This document shows, in pieces, positions 25,901-34,226 of a stretch of DNA of 64,000 nucleotides (its first letter is position 1; each line of letters begins with the position of its first letter). Origin of the DNA: an uncultured Bacilli bacterium (GTDB lineage Bacteria; Bacillota_I; Bacilli_A; RF39; UBA660); assembly GCA_934101575.1 (NCBI GenBank), contig CAKORJ010000002.1:186001-250000 (forward strand), read 5' to 3'. The notes beneath the pieces were generated by a model, which did no database searches, was not told the origin of the DNA, and worked only from the letters and a program-made list of their open reading frames with translations. Position numbers and translations under genes: made by a program.

Positions 25901-26533
25901 AAAGTTGAGGAAGTTGAACATATCACTAATTATGGTGCTAAGTTAAGGGTTCAAAAAGGTGATGAAGTTACTGTTGGAGAAAAACTTACTGAAGGTAATA
26001 TTAGTCCGAAAGAACTTCTTGCTGTTACAGATCCTATAACTGCTCAAACTTATATTCTAAAAGAAATTCAAAAAGCTTATAGAGCACAAGGTGTTGATAT
26101 CAGTGATAAACATATTGAAGTTGTTGTTAGTAGAATGATTTCTAAGATCAGAATTTCTGATGGTGGAGAAACTGAATTATTACTTGGTAGTCTTGTTAAT
26201 ATTAAAGACTTTACTGATGTTAATAAAGATGCTATTCTTAAAGGTAAAAAACCTGCGACTGGTAAACCAATTCTTCTTGGTATTACTAAAGCATCTCTTG
26301 AAACAGAATCATTCTTATCTGCGGCATCATTCCAAGAAACTACAAGAGTTCTTACTGATGCGTCTATTAAAGGTAAGGTTGATACTTTACAAGGACTTAA
26401 GGAAAATGTTATTATTGGTAAACTTATTCCTGCGGGAACTGGTGCTAAGCAATATCGTGATGTTTCTTATGAACTTAAAAAACAATTTATGTCTGAAGAA
26501 CCTTTAGAGGCTTTAGAAGACGAACTTATGTAG
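22907..26533 (+). CDS. rpoC: DNA-directed RNA polymerase subunit beta'
   Basis: A 1208-aa beta prime subunit. The N-terminal zinc ribbon is C-S-C-GKYK...CDRC, the catalytic magnesium loop is FNADFDGDQMAVH, and the second zinc site is CGTD...CNTHNGVCQKC. The trigger loop and bridge helix region (ARKGSADTALNTASSGYLTR) is present. There is no large lineage-specific insertion. The TAATG overlap with rpoB couples synthesis of the two subunits. A strong terminator follows. Confidence 0.98.
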   Translation: MIEVNKVEALKIGIASSDKIREWSYGEVKKPETINYRTLKPERDGLFCEKIFGPTKDFECSCGKYKRVKYKNIVCDRCGVEVTRSKVRRERMGHIELASPVSHIWYFKGIPSRMGTVLDMSQRDLEEVLYFVSYVVIDKGIAPLENKQTLSEKEYRAYYEKYGDGFRVGMGAEAVKELLKQVDLGKEIEDIRKKLETAQGQKRASLLKRLDILDAFYKSGNKPEWMILDCIPVIPPELRPMIQLDGGRFATSDLNDLYRRVINRNNRLKKLIDLGAPSIIIQNEKRMLQEAVDALFDNGRRGKSVTGAGNRPLKSLSSMLKGKQGRFRQNLLGKRVDYSGRSVIIVGPSLKMYQCGLPKGMALELFKPHVIHGLVEKGIAHNIKAAKKLIDNQDERVWDVVEEVIKEHPVMLNRAPTLHRLGIQAFEPKLIGGKAIRLHPLVCPAFNADFDGDQMAVHVPLSEEAQAEARLLMLGANNILHPKSGEPVVTPAQDMVLGNYYLTMEESDEDEGRVFKNSNEAIMEYERGDLKIHTRIALKVNSFKHKLFSEEHKDDYLVTTVGKLIFNEILPDTFPYINEPTKENIEKITPSKYFLKPGTNIREAIKEMALVEPFPVKTLKQIIAQIFKLYKTTETSIMLDRLKDLGFKYSTVSGATVSTHDVATSSSKPEIIANAKKTVDKINKQYSRGLITEEERYESVINVWYKAKDQVQAELQEIADKSLTNPIFMMMKSGARGKISQFVQLSGMRGLMSKPGGRVIEIPVISSFKEGLSVSEFFLSTHSARKGSADTALNTASSGYLTRRLVDVSQDVIVKEADCGTDFGVTVEAFINDKDNTVIENLYDRIVGRYASKKIINPETKEVIVEKDGLINEKEAEKIVAAGIEKVEIRNVLTCNTHNGVCQKCYGRNLATGNIVEIGEAIGIMAAQSIGEPGTQLTMRTFHTGGVAGGEDITQGLPRVEELFEARNPKGQATIATTAGKIKDIKEDHGKYKIKIKNKVEEVEHITNYGAKLRVQKGDEVTVGEKLTEGNISPKELLAVTDPITAQTYILKEIQKAYRAQGVDISDKHIEVVVSRMISKIRISDGGETELLLGSLVNIKDFTDVNKDAILKGKKPATGKPILLGITKASLETESFLSAASFQETTRVLTDASIKGKVDTLQGLKENVIIGKLIPAGTGAKQYRDVSYELKKQFMSEEPLEALEDELM

Positions 26534-26536
26534 TGT

Positions 26537-26566
26537 TAGAACTAACTATTTGGTTAGTTCTTTTTG
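26537..26566 (+). terminator. Rho-independent terminator after rpoC
   Basis: AGAACTAAC pairs perfectly with GTTAGTTCT around TATTTG, then TTTTTG. Confidence 0.9.
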
Positions 26567-26589
26567 TTTACTTGTTTTTGTTTATTTAG

Positions 26590-26595
26590 TATAAT
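26590..26595 (+). promoter_or_regulatory. -10 box for yvcK-whiA
   Basis: TATAAT lies 16 bases upstream of the yvcK ATG, so the leader is only a few bases longer than the ribosome binding site. No clear -35 box. Confidence 0.4.
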
Positions 26596-26611
26596 TATTA
26601 TAGGTGATTTT

Positions 26612-27559
26612 ATGAATAAAAAAGTTGTAGTTTTTGGAGGAGGAACTGGAATTAGTTTTTTAGTTCGTGGGCTTAAGGAATTCCCTGTTGATATAACTAC
26701 TGTTATTAGTGTTTCTGATAATGGTTCTTCGACTGGTAAACTTCGTGAGGAGTTTTTTATGCCTGCAATGGGAGATGTTCGTAAGGTTATAGTTGCTCTT
26801 TCTAATGCTAATGATGAGATAAAGAAACTTTTACAATATAGATTTGATACTTATACTGATTTAAATGGACATCCTGTTGGTAATTTAATTATGGCTGCTA
26901 TGTATAATATTACTGGTAGTTTGAAAGAAAGTATAAAAGTACTTAGTGACTTTTTAAATGTTCGTCATAAGATTCTTCCTTTATCTGAAGATTATCTTAC
27001 TTTGATGGCTGAGACTACTAGTGGAGATATTATCCATGGTGAAAGTGAAATTGGTCATGATAGACGTAAAATTAAGAAGTTATTTTATGACGAAGATCCA
27101 AATGTTGATCCAGAAATTATTTCAGAAATTTCGTCTTGTGATTTGATTGTTTTTAGTATGGGTAGTTTATATACTAGTCTTATACCTAATTTACTTTCAA
27201 ATGATATAATATCTGCGATTGATAAGAGTAATGCTCGTATACTTTATACTTGTAATGCTGTTGATCAAGTTTTTGAGACTGAGGATTATACTGTTGGGGA
27301 TCATATTGAAATAATTAATAAATATCTTGGAAAGAGAAAAGTCGATGCAGTTCTTGCTGCGGATAGTAAACTTCCTTTGCTTGTTCTTGATAAGTATATT
27401 GCCGCGGAAAATAAAAGTCTTGTTAAGATAGATGAGGATAAGATTGCTTCTATGAATTGTGAGCTTATAAAAGAAGATTTACTTGTTATTGAAGGTAATT
27501 ATATTCGTCATAATGGACTTAAGCTTGCTACAAGCATTTTTAATTATTTGATGAGGTGA
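26612..27559 (+). CDS. yvcK: YvcK/CofD-like gluconeogenesis factor
   Basis: A 315-aa YvcK protein. The family hallmarks are the N-terminal KVVVFGGGTGISFLVRGLKE, then SVSDNGSSTGKLREE and PAMGDVRKVIVALS. YvcK resembles CofD phosphotransferases and is needed for growth on gluconeogenic carbon and for cell shape in Bacilli; homologues bind UDP-sugars or cyclic-di-AMP. ATG 26612 has TAGGTGA upstream. It is followed 4 bases later by whiA, the conserved partner, but the usual rapZ in front is missing: rpoC is the upstream neighbour. Confidence 0.92.
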   Translation: MNKKVVVFGGGTGISFLVRGLKEFPVDITTVISVSDNGSSTGKLREEFFMPAMGDVRKVIVALSNANDEIKKLLQYRFDTYTDLNGHPVGNLIMAAMYNITGSLKESIKVLSDFLNVRHKILPLSEDYLTLMAETTSGDIIHGESEIGHDRRKIKKLFYDEDPNVDPEIISEISSCDLIVFSMGSLYTSLIPNLLSNDIISAIDKSNARILYTCNAVDQVFETEDYTVGDHIEIINKYLGKRKVDAVLAADSKLPLLVLDKYIAAENKSLVKIDEDKIASMNCELIKEDLLVIEGNYIRHNGLKLATSIFNYLMR

Positions 27560-27563
27560 GTTT

Positions 27564-28493
27564 ATGTCTTTTACTACTGAGATTAAGAATGAAATATGTT
27601 CTAATAGTTATTCTAGATTAGAAAATATATGTCTTTTATCTGGTTTTCTTAGAAATAATGCTGAAGTTTTAGATGATGAGATAGTTATTGTTTCTGAGAA
27701 TCCTAAAGTTGTTAGAAAGATTTTTGCTTTGCTTAAAGAGATATTTGATATAAGCCCTGTTATTAATTCTGGTAAGAGTACTAGTTTTAAAAAAAACTAT
27801 TTTAATATTCTTATTGATGATAAGTTTTCTGTTATTTTAAGTAGTCTTATGATTAAGGATAATGGTGTTATGTTTCCTAGTATTCCTTCTTATTTTTTGG
27901 ATACTGAGGATTTGAAAAGAGCTTATTTACGGGGTGTATTTCTTGCTAAGGGTAGTATTAATGATCCTAAAAAATCTAGATATCATATGGAGTTTCTTGT
28001 TGATAGAAAGGATGAGGCTTATTTTATTGTTTCTTTGCTTTCTTATTTTGATATAAATTCTAAAGTTATTCCTAGAGATAAGGGTTATATGACTTATGTT
28101 AAAGAGGCAGAAAAGATTGGTGATTTTCTTAGAATTGTTAGTGCTAATAATGCTATTTTATATTATGAGGATATTAGAATATATAGGGATCATAAAAATA
28201 TGACTAATAGACTTAATAATTGTGAGCAGGCTAATGTTGATAAAACCATTGATGCTAGTAGAAAACAGATGGATGATATATCTTTAATTAAAGAGTTTAT
28301 TGGTTTGGATGCTGTTCCTGAAAAAATTCGTGATGTTGTTATTTATAGAGAAAAATATCCGGAGGCTTCTTTATTAGAGCTTAGTTATATAATTGGTTCT
28401 GAAACTGATAAGCCTATTACTAAATCTGGCCTTAGTCATAGATTTAGAAAAATTCATGAGATTGCAGAAAGAATAAGAAATGAAAAAAAGTAA
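27564..28493 (+). CDS. whiA: DNA-binding protein WhiA
   Basis: A 309-aa WhiA. The N-terminal two-thirds form a degenerate LAGLIDADG homing-endonuclease fold without catalytic use (RAYLRGVFLAKGSINDPKK, around residues 112-130). The C-terminal helix-turn-helix domain (LELSYIIGSETDKPITKSGL then SHRFRKI) binds DNA. WhiA influences chromosome segregation and division in Bacillus and sporulation in Streptomyces. GAGGTGAG precedes the ATG, overlapping the end of yvcK. A bidirectional terminator separates it from the minus-strand gene beyond. Confidence 0.94.
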   Translation: MSFTTEIKNEICSNSYSRLENICLLSGFLRNNAEVLDDEIVIVSENPKVVRKIFALLKEIFDISPVINSGKSTSFKKNYFNILIDDKFSVILSSLMIKDNGVMFPSIPSYFLDTEDLKRAYLRGVFLAKGSINDPKKSRYHMEFLVDRKDEAYFIVSLLSYFDINSKVIPRDKGYMTYVKEAEKIGDFLRIVSANNAILYYEDIRIYRDHKNMTNRLNNCEQANVDKTIDASRKQMDDISLIKEFIGLDAVPEKIRDVVIYREKYPEASLLELSYIIGSETDKPITKSGLSHRFRKIHEIAERIRNEKK

Positions 28494-28525
28494 GATTTAC
28501 ATATAGTTATGCATCTTACTTTTAT
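28488..28525. terminator. Bidirectional terminator between whiA and the lipid kinase gene
   Basis: GTAAGAT pairs with ATCTTAC around TTACATATAGTTATGC; T-rich sequence follows on the plus strand and A-rich sequence precedes it, so it can serve both converging genes. Confidence 0.75.
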
Positions 28526-29439
28526 TTTGTGAATAGTTTTGATATATTTTTTTTAGGTAGTAGCATTTTTAATTCTTTATTTATTGTTATTGTATAAGTT
28601 TTTGTTTCTTCTTTTAGTTTTTCTCCGTCTATTGTCCAATTATTTTTAACTTTTTCTTTGAAATTTATTTCTATTTTATCATTTGTATGGCAGTATATTC
28701 CTGGTACATTTGTTATGCCTGTTTTTACAAGTAGTATTAGTGTTTTTACTAAATCTTTTCTTCTAGTGATGTTGCAGAACATTATTTCAAACTTATTATC
28801 GTCTAGTTTTACATTTTTGTAGATATTATTGAATCCTGCTATACGATTAGCGTTTGATATTAAGATTAGGGAATATAGTCCTTGATAGGTTTTTCCATTT
28901 ATTTTGTATTCTAATTCATATAGTTTTGTTGTTTGAAAGAATTCCTTTACGCCGTTTATTAGGTATGCAAAATGTCCTAATTTCTTTTTTAGTTTTCTCG
29001 AAGTTTGATAGGGAACGTTTATGAATTTTCCGAATCCTGCGACATAGAAGAAAGGTTGATTATTTATTATACCTAAGTCAACTTGTTTTATTTCGCCATC
29101 TAGTATTTTATCTATGCTTTTTAAAATATTTTTATTTAATCCTAGCATATGACCTATATCATTTGTTGTGCCAACTGGAATATGCGATAATATTAATTTT
29201 TTTTCTCTTTGGTGATTTCCTGAGACTATTTCGTTAAATGTGCCATCTCCGCCAATGGATAATACTAAATCTGTATATTTTAGTTTTTTTACATGTTTTT
29301 TTGCATCTCCATGCTTTTCTGTGTAGTAAATGTTTGTTTTATATCCGTGTTCTGTTAATTTGTTTATTACTTCATTTAATGTTTTCTTTTTAATACCTTT
29401 GCCACTTTCTCTGTTGCAAATCAATTCACAGCTTTTCAT
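28522..29439 (-). CDS. Diacylglycerol/lipid kinase family protein (DagK/YegS type)
   Basis: A 305-aa member of the diacylglycerol kinase catalytic family. The nucleotide-binding motif is GGDGT at 63-67 (LSIGGDGTFNEIVSG), followed by HIPVGTTNDIGHML, the family's second motif, and a C-terminal beta sandwich ending with the WTIDGEK segment. It probably phosphorylates diacylglycerol or undecaprenol in lipid recycling; the exact substrate cannot be read. GGTGATT precedes the ATG. It is on the minus strand with clpP 27 bases upstream of it, so the two may be cotranscribed. Confidence 0.88.
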   Translation of the reverse strand: MKSCELICNRESGKGIKKKTLNEVINKLTEHGYKTNIYYTEKHGDAKKHVKKLKYTDLVLSIGGDGTFNEIVSGNHQREKKLILSHIPVGTTNDIGHMLGLNKNILKSIDKILDGEIKQVDLGIINNQPFFYVAGFGKFINVPYQTSRKLKKKLGHFAYLINGVKEFFQTTKLYELEYKINGKTYQGLYSLILISNANRIAGFNNIYKNVKLDDNKFEIMFCNITRRKDLVKTLILLVKTGITNVPGIYCHTNDKIEINFKEKVKNNWTIDGEKLKEETKTYTITINKELKMLLPKKNISKLFTK

Positions 29440-29466
29440 ATAATCACCAATTTAATTATACATAAT

Positions 29467-30048
29467 TTATTTTTTATTTTCAATGATTTTATCTATTAGA
29501 CCATAGTTTTTAGCTTCTTCGCTTGATAAAAAATAGTCTCTTTCTGTATCGTTTTCTATTTGTTTTAAATCTTTTCCTGTGTTGTTTGCCATTATTTTAT
29601 TTAATTTTTCTTTTAATTTTAATATTCTTTCTGCGGCTATTTTTATTTCTGTTGCTTGACCTTGTGCTCCGCCAAGTGGTTGATGTATCATTACTTCGGC
29701 ATTTGGAAGGGCCATTCTTTTTCCTTTTTCTCCACTTGATAGTAGGAATGCGGCCATGGATGCGGCCATGCCTAAACATATTGTTGATACTTTACTTTTT
29801 ACGAAGTTCATTGTGTCATATATTGCCATTCCTGCGGTTATTGATCCTCCTGGTGAGTTTATATATATATTTATATCGTCATGTGATTCAGAGTCTAAAT
29901 ATAGTAGTTCTGCGACTATTATGTTTGCTGTATTGTCATTTATTTCACCATTTAATATTATGATTCTATCTTTTAAAAGTCTTGAATATATATCATAACT
30001 TCTTTCACCATTTATTTCTTTTTCTATTACTGTTGGAATTAAGTTCAT
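29467..30048 (-). CDS. clpP: ATP-dependent Clp protease proteolytic subunit
   Basis: A 193-aa ClpP with the complete catalytic triad S97 (GMAASMAA), H122 (MIHQPLGG) and D171, numbering identical to the mature E. coli enzyme. The N-terminus MNLIPTVIEKEINGERSYDI fits the axial-loop region. It forms the proteolytic barrel used with ClpX or ClpC. ATG 30048 follows AGGTGA at normal spacing; a GTG three codons earlier is part of that site. No CtsR-type direct repeat is apparent in the short upstream gap. It is divergent from the TGS-kinase gene. Confidence 0.96.
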   Translation of the reverse strand: MNLIPTVIEKEINGERSYDIYSRLLKDRIIILNGEINDNTANIIVAELLYLDSESHDDINIYINSPGGSITAGMAIYDTMNFVKSKVSTICLGMAASMAAFLLSSGEKGKRMALPNAEVMIHQPLGGAQGQATEIKIAAERILKLKEKLNKIMANNTGKDLKQIENDTERDYFLSSEEAKNYGLIDKIIENKK

Positions 30049-30153
30049 TTTGATCACCTATTAATAAATTACGTAAAAAAAGTAATAATATTCGTATCAA
30101 AATCATACAATATGTGATAAAATAGTATTATAGAATTGAGAGGGTGTTTATAT

Positions 30154-31803
30154 ATGGAAAAGATAAATATTACTATCGATAAAGAAAAATATGATTTTGA
30201 TAAGGGAATTACTCTTTTAGAAATTTCTAAAAAGCTTCATAAGGATAAGTTTCCTGTTTTAGTAGCATATGTTGATAATGAGATATTTTCTTTGGATAAG
30301 AAGATTAATAATGATTGCAATGTTAGATTTGTTAATGTTTTGGATCCAATAGGAAATAGAATTTATCAAAAAGGGCTTTTCTTTGTTTTAGCTTATGCTT
30401 TTAAAGAATTATTTGGATATAATTACTATGTTAAGGCATGCCATTCTATTGATAAGGCTGTTAAGTTTAGAACGAATTTATATCTTGATCATGATAGGAT
30501 TAATATGATTAAGTCTAAGATGAAGGAAATAATTGATTCGGATATACCTATTTCTAAATGTTTAGTTAGTAGAAAAGAAGCTAGAGAATATTTCTTAAGT
30601 ATTAAGGATACTAGTAAAGCTGATACTTTTATTTATAATACTAATCATTATGTTACTTTGTATAAACTTGGTGATTTGTATGATTATTTCTTTTGTGCTA
30701 TGCCTGTTTCTACTGGAGTATTTAAAGATTTTGATATTTATTTATTAGATAAGGGATCTTTTATATTACAGTTTCCTGCTATAAGTGATGATGGTAAAAT
30801 TCCAGAATATGTTAATAGAGAAAAGATAGTTAAGGCTTTTGATGAGAATTATTCTTTATCAAAGAAACTTGGTATTTTTAATAGTGTAGATATAAATATG
30901 GCTGTTGCAAATGGTAATATTTCTGATATTATTAAACTTACTGAGACTATATCTAGTAATAATTTACTTAATTTGGCTAGAGAGATATATGATAAAAAAG
31001 ATAGTATTAAGATTGTTCTTTTAGCTGGACCTTCTTCTAGTGCTAAGACTACTACTTCTAGAAAGCTTTCTATGTTTTTAAAGAGTTTTGGTCTTAATCC
31101 TAAGCCTCTTTCTGTGGATGATTATTTTTTAAGCCGTGAAGAAACTCCTAAACTTCCTAATGGCGATTATGATTTTGAAACTATTAAAGCCATTAATATT
31201 GATTTGTTTAATGATCATTTAACTAGGCTTATTAATGGTGAAGAGGTTGATATTCCTACATTTAATTTTTATAAGGGAAAAGGAGAATACTTAGGAAAGA
31301 AAATAAAACTTGAGAAAGAGGATATATTAATTATAGAAGGACTTCATGCTGTTAATGAAGAACTTACTAAGTCTATATCAAAAGATAAGAAGTATAAGGT
31401 GTATATTTCTCCTCTTACTGATCTTAATATTGATAATCATAATATGATATCTAATAGTGATGTTAGGCTTTTGAGAAGAATTATTAGAGATAATAGAACT
31501 CGTGGTTATACTGCGGAAGATACTATTAAGAGATGGCAAACTGTTAGGGATGGTGAAGATAAGTATATTTTCCCATTTCAAGATGATGTTGATTATGTTT
31601 ACAACTCTTCTCTTATATATGAAATTGGTGCTTTAAAGCTTTATGCTGAACCACTTTTGTATGGTATAGATAATTCTTCACCTTATTATGAAGAGGTTGT
31701 TAGACTTCTTAATTTCTTAGATTTATTTGTAGGTATTCCTACGGATGAAATACCTAGTGAGTCTGTTCTTAGAGAATTTATTGGTGGTAGTTATTTTGAA
31801 TAG
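30154..31803 (+). CDS. TGS domain--uridine kinase-like fusion protein
   Basis: A 549-aa fusion. Residues 1-60 are a TGS domain and about 65-230 resemble the second additional domain of threonyl-tRNA synthetase (SKCLVSRKEAREYF, then TGVFKDFDIYLL). Residues 285-500 form a uridine kinase/phosphoribulokinase-type P-loop kinase: Walker A GPSSSAKTT at 292-300, VDDYFLSREETPKLPNGDYD and DILIIEGLHAVNE. The P-loop has Ala where Gly is usual before Lys. Such fusions are widespread in Firmicutes and act as nucleoside kinases of uncertain role. GAGAGGGTG precedes the ATG. gapA follows after 12 bases, so the two form an operon. Confidence 0.88.
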   Translation: MEKINITIDKEKYDFDKGITLLEISKKLHKDKFPVLVAYVDNEIFSLDKKINNDCNVRFVNVLDPIGNRIYQKGLFFVLAYAFKELFGYNYYVKACHSIDKAVKFRTNLYLDHDRINMIKSKMKEIIDSDIPISKCLVSRKEAREYFLSIKDTSKADTFIYNTNHYVTLYKLGDLYDYFFCAMPVSTGVFKDFDIYLLDKGSFILQFPAISDDGKIPEYVNREKIVKAFDENYSLSKKLGIFNSVDINMAVANGNISDIIKLTETISSNNLLNLAREIYDKKDSIKIVLLAGPSSSAKTTTSRKLSMFLKSFGLNPKPLSVDDYFLSREETPKLPNGDYDFETIKAINIDLFNDHLTRLINGEEVDIPTFNFYKGKGEYLGKKIKLEKEDILIIEGLHAVNEELTKSISKDKKYKVYISPLTDLNIDNHNMISNSDVRLLRRIIRDNRTRGYTAEDTIKRWQTVRDGEDKYIFPFQDDVDYVYNSSLIYEIGALKLYAEPLLYGIDNSSPYYEEVVRLLNFLDLFVGIPTDEIPSESVLREFIGGSYFE

Positions 31804-31815
31804 GAGGTTATATTA

Positions 31816-32826
31816 ATGAAAGTTGCAATAAATGGTTTTGGTAGAATAGGTAGATTAGTTTTTAGAATTATGGAGGAAAGTAATGATTTTGAAGTGGTAG
31901 CTATTAATGATTTAACAGATGCTAAACAGCTTGCTCATTTACTTAAATATGATTCTAGTCAAGGTAATTATAGAAAAAATGAAATTAGTTATGAAGATGA
32001 TTACTTAGTTGTTGGAGATAGAAAAATTAAGATATTTTCTGAAAGTGATCCTGTTAATTTGCCTTGGGGTGATTTTGATGTAGATATTGTTTTTGAGTGT
32101 AGTGGTCATTTTACTAAAAAAGATGATGCTCATAAACATATTGTAGCTGGGGCTAAGAAGGTTATTATTTCTGCACCTTGTAAGGATAAAGATGTTAAAA
32201 CTGTTGTTTTTGGTGTTAATGAAAGTATTTTAACTGGTGATGAAGAAATAATTAGCGCGGCTAGTTGTACTACTAATTGTTTGGCACCTGTTCTTAGTGT
32301 TATAAATGATGCTTTTGGAATAGTCAAAGGTTATATGACTACTATTCATGCTTATACAAATGATCAAGTTATGCTTGACGTTTCTCATAAAAAAGGAATT
32401 GAGGCAAGAAGAGGTAGAGCTGGAGCAGTTAATATTATTCCTACTTCAACTGGCGCTGCTAAAGCTATTGGACTTGTTATACCAAGTTTGGATGGAAAAA
32501 TGAGAGGTTCTGCTATGAGGGTTCCTGTTTGTGATGGTTCTGTAGTAGATCTTGTTCTTGAACTAGATAAAAATGTTGATATTTCTATGATTAATGATGT
32601 TTTTATTAAGGAAAAGTCTGAGACTTTGGATGCTACTTTTGATCCTATTGTATCTAGCGATGTAATAGGTGATACTCATGGCTCTGTAGTAGATTTATCT
32701 CTTACTGATATCTTAGAGGTTGATGGAAAACAATTAGTTAAGATTGTTGCATGGTATGATAATGAAAATGGTTATTCTCATCAAATGGTTAGATGTGCTA
32801 AATATTTTGCTGGTTTAATTAAATAA
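31816..32826 (+). CDS. gapA: Glyceraldehyde-3-phosphate dehydrogenase, type I
   Basis: A 336-aa GAPDH. It has the NAD-binding INGFGRIGRLVFR start, the catalytic C151 in SAASCTTNCLAPV and H178 in TTIHAYT. It catalyses the oxidative phosphorylation of glyceraldehyde 3-phosphate in glycolysis, and it is in the same window as enolase. TAGGAGG precedes the ATG. No promoter is visible between it and the upstream TGS-kinase gene, so they are probably cotranscribed, unlike the usual gapA-pgk layout. Confidence 0.97.
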   Translation: MKVAINGFGRIGRLVFRIMEESNDFEVVAINDLTDAKQLAHLLKYDSSQGNYRKNEISYEDDYLVVGDRKIKIFSESDPVNLPWGDFDVDIVFECSGHFTKKDDAHKHIVAGAKKVIISAPCKDKDVKTVVFGVNESILTGDEEIISAASCTTNCLAPVLSVINDAFGIVKGYMTTIHAYTNDQVMLDVSHKKGIEARRGRAGAVNIIPTSTGAAKAIGLVIPSLDGKMRGSAMRVPVCDGSVVDLVLELDKNVDISMINDVFIKEKSETLDATFDPIVSSDVIGDTHGSVVDLSLTDILEVDGKQLVKIVAWYDNENGYSHQMVRCAKYFAGLIK

Positions 32827-32827
32827 A

Positions 32828-32866
32828 TAAAAAAATCTCATTTTGATTCGTTATGAGATTTTTTTA
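32828..32866. terminator. Bidirectional terminator between gapA and femXAB
   Basis: AAAAAATCTCAT pairs perfectly with ATGAGATTTTTT. It overlaps the last codons of the minus-strand femXAB gene, so one hairpin serves both converging genes. Confidence 0.85.
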
Positions 32867-34109
32867 ATGCTTTACTTCCTAGTTTAGTTCTTTTGTGAAT
32901 ATTATATATAGTTTTATTTATTACTAAGTCAAATTCTCCTATATATTCTGTTACTTCTGCGCCAAAACCTAGTTTCATTTCATTTAATCCATTGAATTTG
33001 TTATTATCACCGAAATATCCTGTTATTGCATTTAAGTCAAAGTATACTGCTCCTAATTTTGCATATTTTTCTATTATTGCCCATTTTGTTAGGAATGTAG
33101 GATAATATAATTTATATGCACTGTTTTGTCCTTCTATTACTAGGACTACTCCATGTTTTTCTATTATTACTGCACAAGCGCTTATTATTATTCCTTGAGG
33201 ATTTTTTGTTAATAAGCTTGATGCTGTTTCTAGTTCTTTTTTGTATACTGCTAGGACTTTGTCTGAAGTTATTTTTGAATTTGTTAATTTGTTACTTATT
33301 CTGTTGGAAAGTCCAGCTTCTTGGATGTGTGAATTTATTTCTTCATTTTTTTGTAATTCTTGTTCGTATATTTGTTTTATATTGCTTAAATATTTTTCTG
33401 TATTTAATTTTGCAAAATATAATTCGAAGTTGTCTTTAAATTCATCTGCAAAGTCTTTGTAATAGTTTAGTTTTCTATAGTGTTTTTTTGCTACAAATTT
33501 ATAGAATGTTTCTATATCTCCATGGTTTCCTTGAAGAATTTCCACACCTCTTGATTGGGCTTTTCTTATTTTATTTTTTACACTTGGTTCAAAATGTTCG
33601 AATAGAGTTTCAGCGGAACCTGTTACTTTTAAGATTGCGTTCCATCTTGGTTTTAGTGTTCCAAAGAATTTATTGTCTCCGAAATATGTATATCCTATTT
33701 TTGTTAAAAACGGTATTAAGTCATTTGTATAAGGACTTTTTATTATGTTTCCATTTTTATCTCTTTTGTTGTTTACAACAGGGGGATCTATTTTTAGAAA
33801 TATTATGTTGTTTTTTGATAGGAATTTTTTCATTTTGTTTGTTACATCTATGATTAAATCTTTGTTGTCATAATCTATTAAATAACCTCTTGGAGCATAA
33901 GCATATTTATATCCTAGAAATAGTTTTTGTATTAGAATTAAACTTGCTCCTATTAGTATGTTTTGATCATTTATAAATCCATAATAATGTGGTTCGAAAC
34001 CATTTTTGCTCATTAGTTCTCCATAGTTGGATGTTTGATAATATGTGTGTAGGGGATGATTATTTGAAAAGTTGTCAAATTGTTCAGGACTTAGTTTTAC
34101 TATTTTCAA
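32838..34109 (-). CDS. FemXAB family peptidyltransferase (lipid II aminoacyltransferase)
   Basis: A 423-aa FemX/FemA/FemB-type protein with two GNAT-like halves. Segments typical of the family are PLHTYYQTSNYGELM near the start, YAPRGYLIDYDN, IFLKIDPPV, the AILKVTGSAETLFEHFEPSV followed by KNKIRKAQSRGVEI, and the C-terminal WAIIEKYAKLGAVYFDLNAI. A coiled-coil arm is inserted at about residues 235-300, as in FemA. It transfers amino acids from aminoacyl-tRNA to the peptidoglycan stem to build interpeptide bridges, evidence that this organism has a wall with branched peptides. The start is TTG 34109, 7 bases after GGAGGG. Confidence 0.9.
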   Translation of the reverse strand: MKIVKLSPEQFDNFSNNHPLHTYYQTSNYGELMSKNGFEPHYYGFINDQNILIGASLILIQKLFLGYKYAYAPRGYLIDYDNKDLIIDVTNKMKKFLSKNNIIFLKIDPPVVNNKRDKNGNIIKSPYTNDLIPFLTKIGYTYFGDNKFFGTLKPRWNAILKVTGSAETLFEHFEPSVKNKIRKAQSRGVEILQGNHGDIETFYKFVAKKHYRKLNYYKDFADEFKDNFELYFAKLNTEKYLSNIKQIYEQELQKNEEINSHIQEAGLSNRISNKLTNSKITSDKVLAVYKKELETASSLLTKNPQGIIISACAVIIEKHGVVLVIEGQNSAYKLYYPTFLTKWAIIEKYAKLGAVYFDLNAITGYFGDNNKFNGLNEMKLGFGAEVTEYIGEFDLVINKTIYNIHKRTKLGSKALKKSHNESK

Positions 34110-34201
34110 TGTTCATCCCTCCTTATTAGTTTTACTATTTATATAATAGCTTTTTTTTCAAAAAAAATCAATAAAAAGTTTAATTACTGTTAAATTTATT
34201 A

Positions 34202-34207
34202 TATAAT
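34202..34207 (+). promoter_or_regulatory. -10 box for eno
   Basis: TATAAT 19 bases before the eno ATG; the upstream sequence is A/T only and no -35 box is convincing. Confidence 0.45.
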
Positions 34208-34226
34208 AATTTGTGAGGTGTTTTAA

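Noticed and set aside
28522..34109. Plus-strand reading frames opposite clpP, the lipid kinase, femXAB and the giant gene
   Set aside because: They are Leu/Phe/Tyr-rich antisense readings without ribosome binding sites, while the minus-strand products have clear motifs or codon structure.
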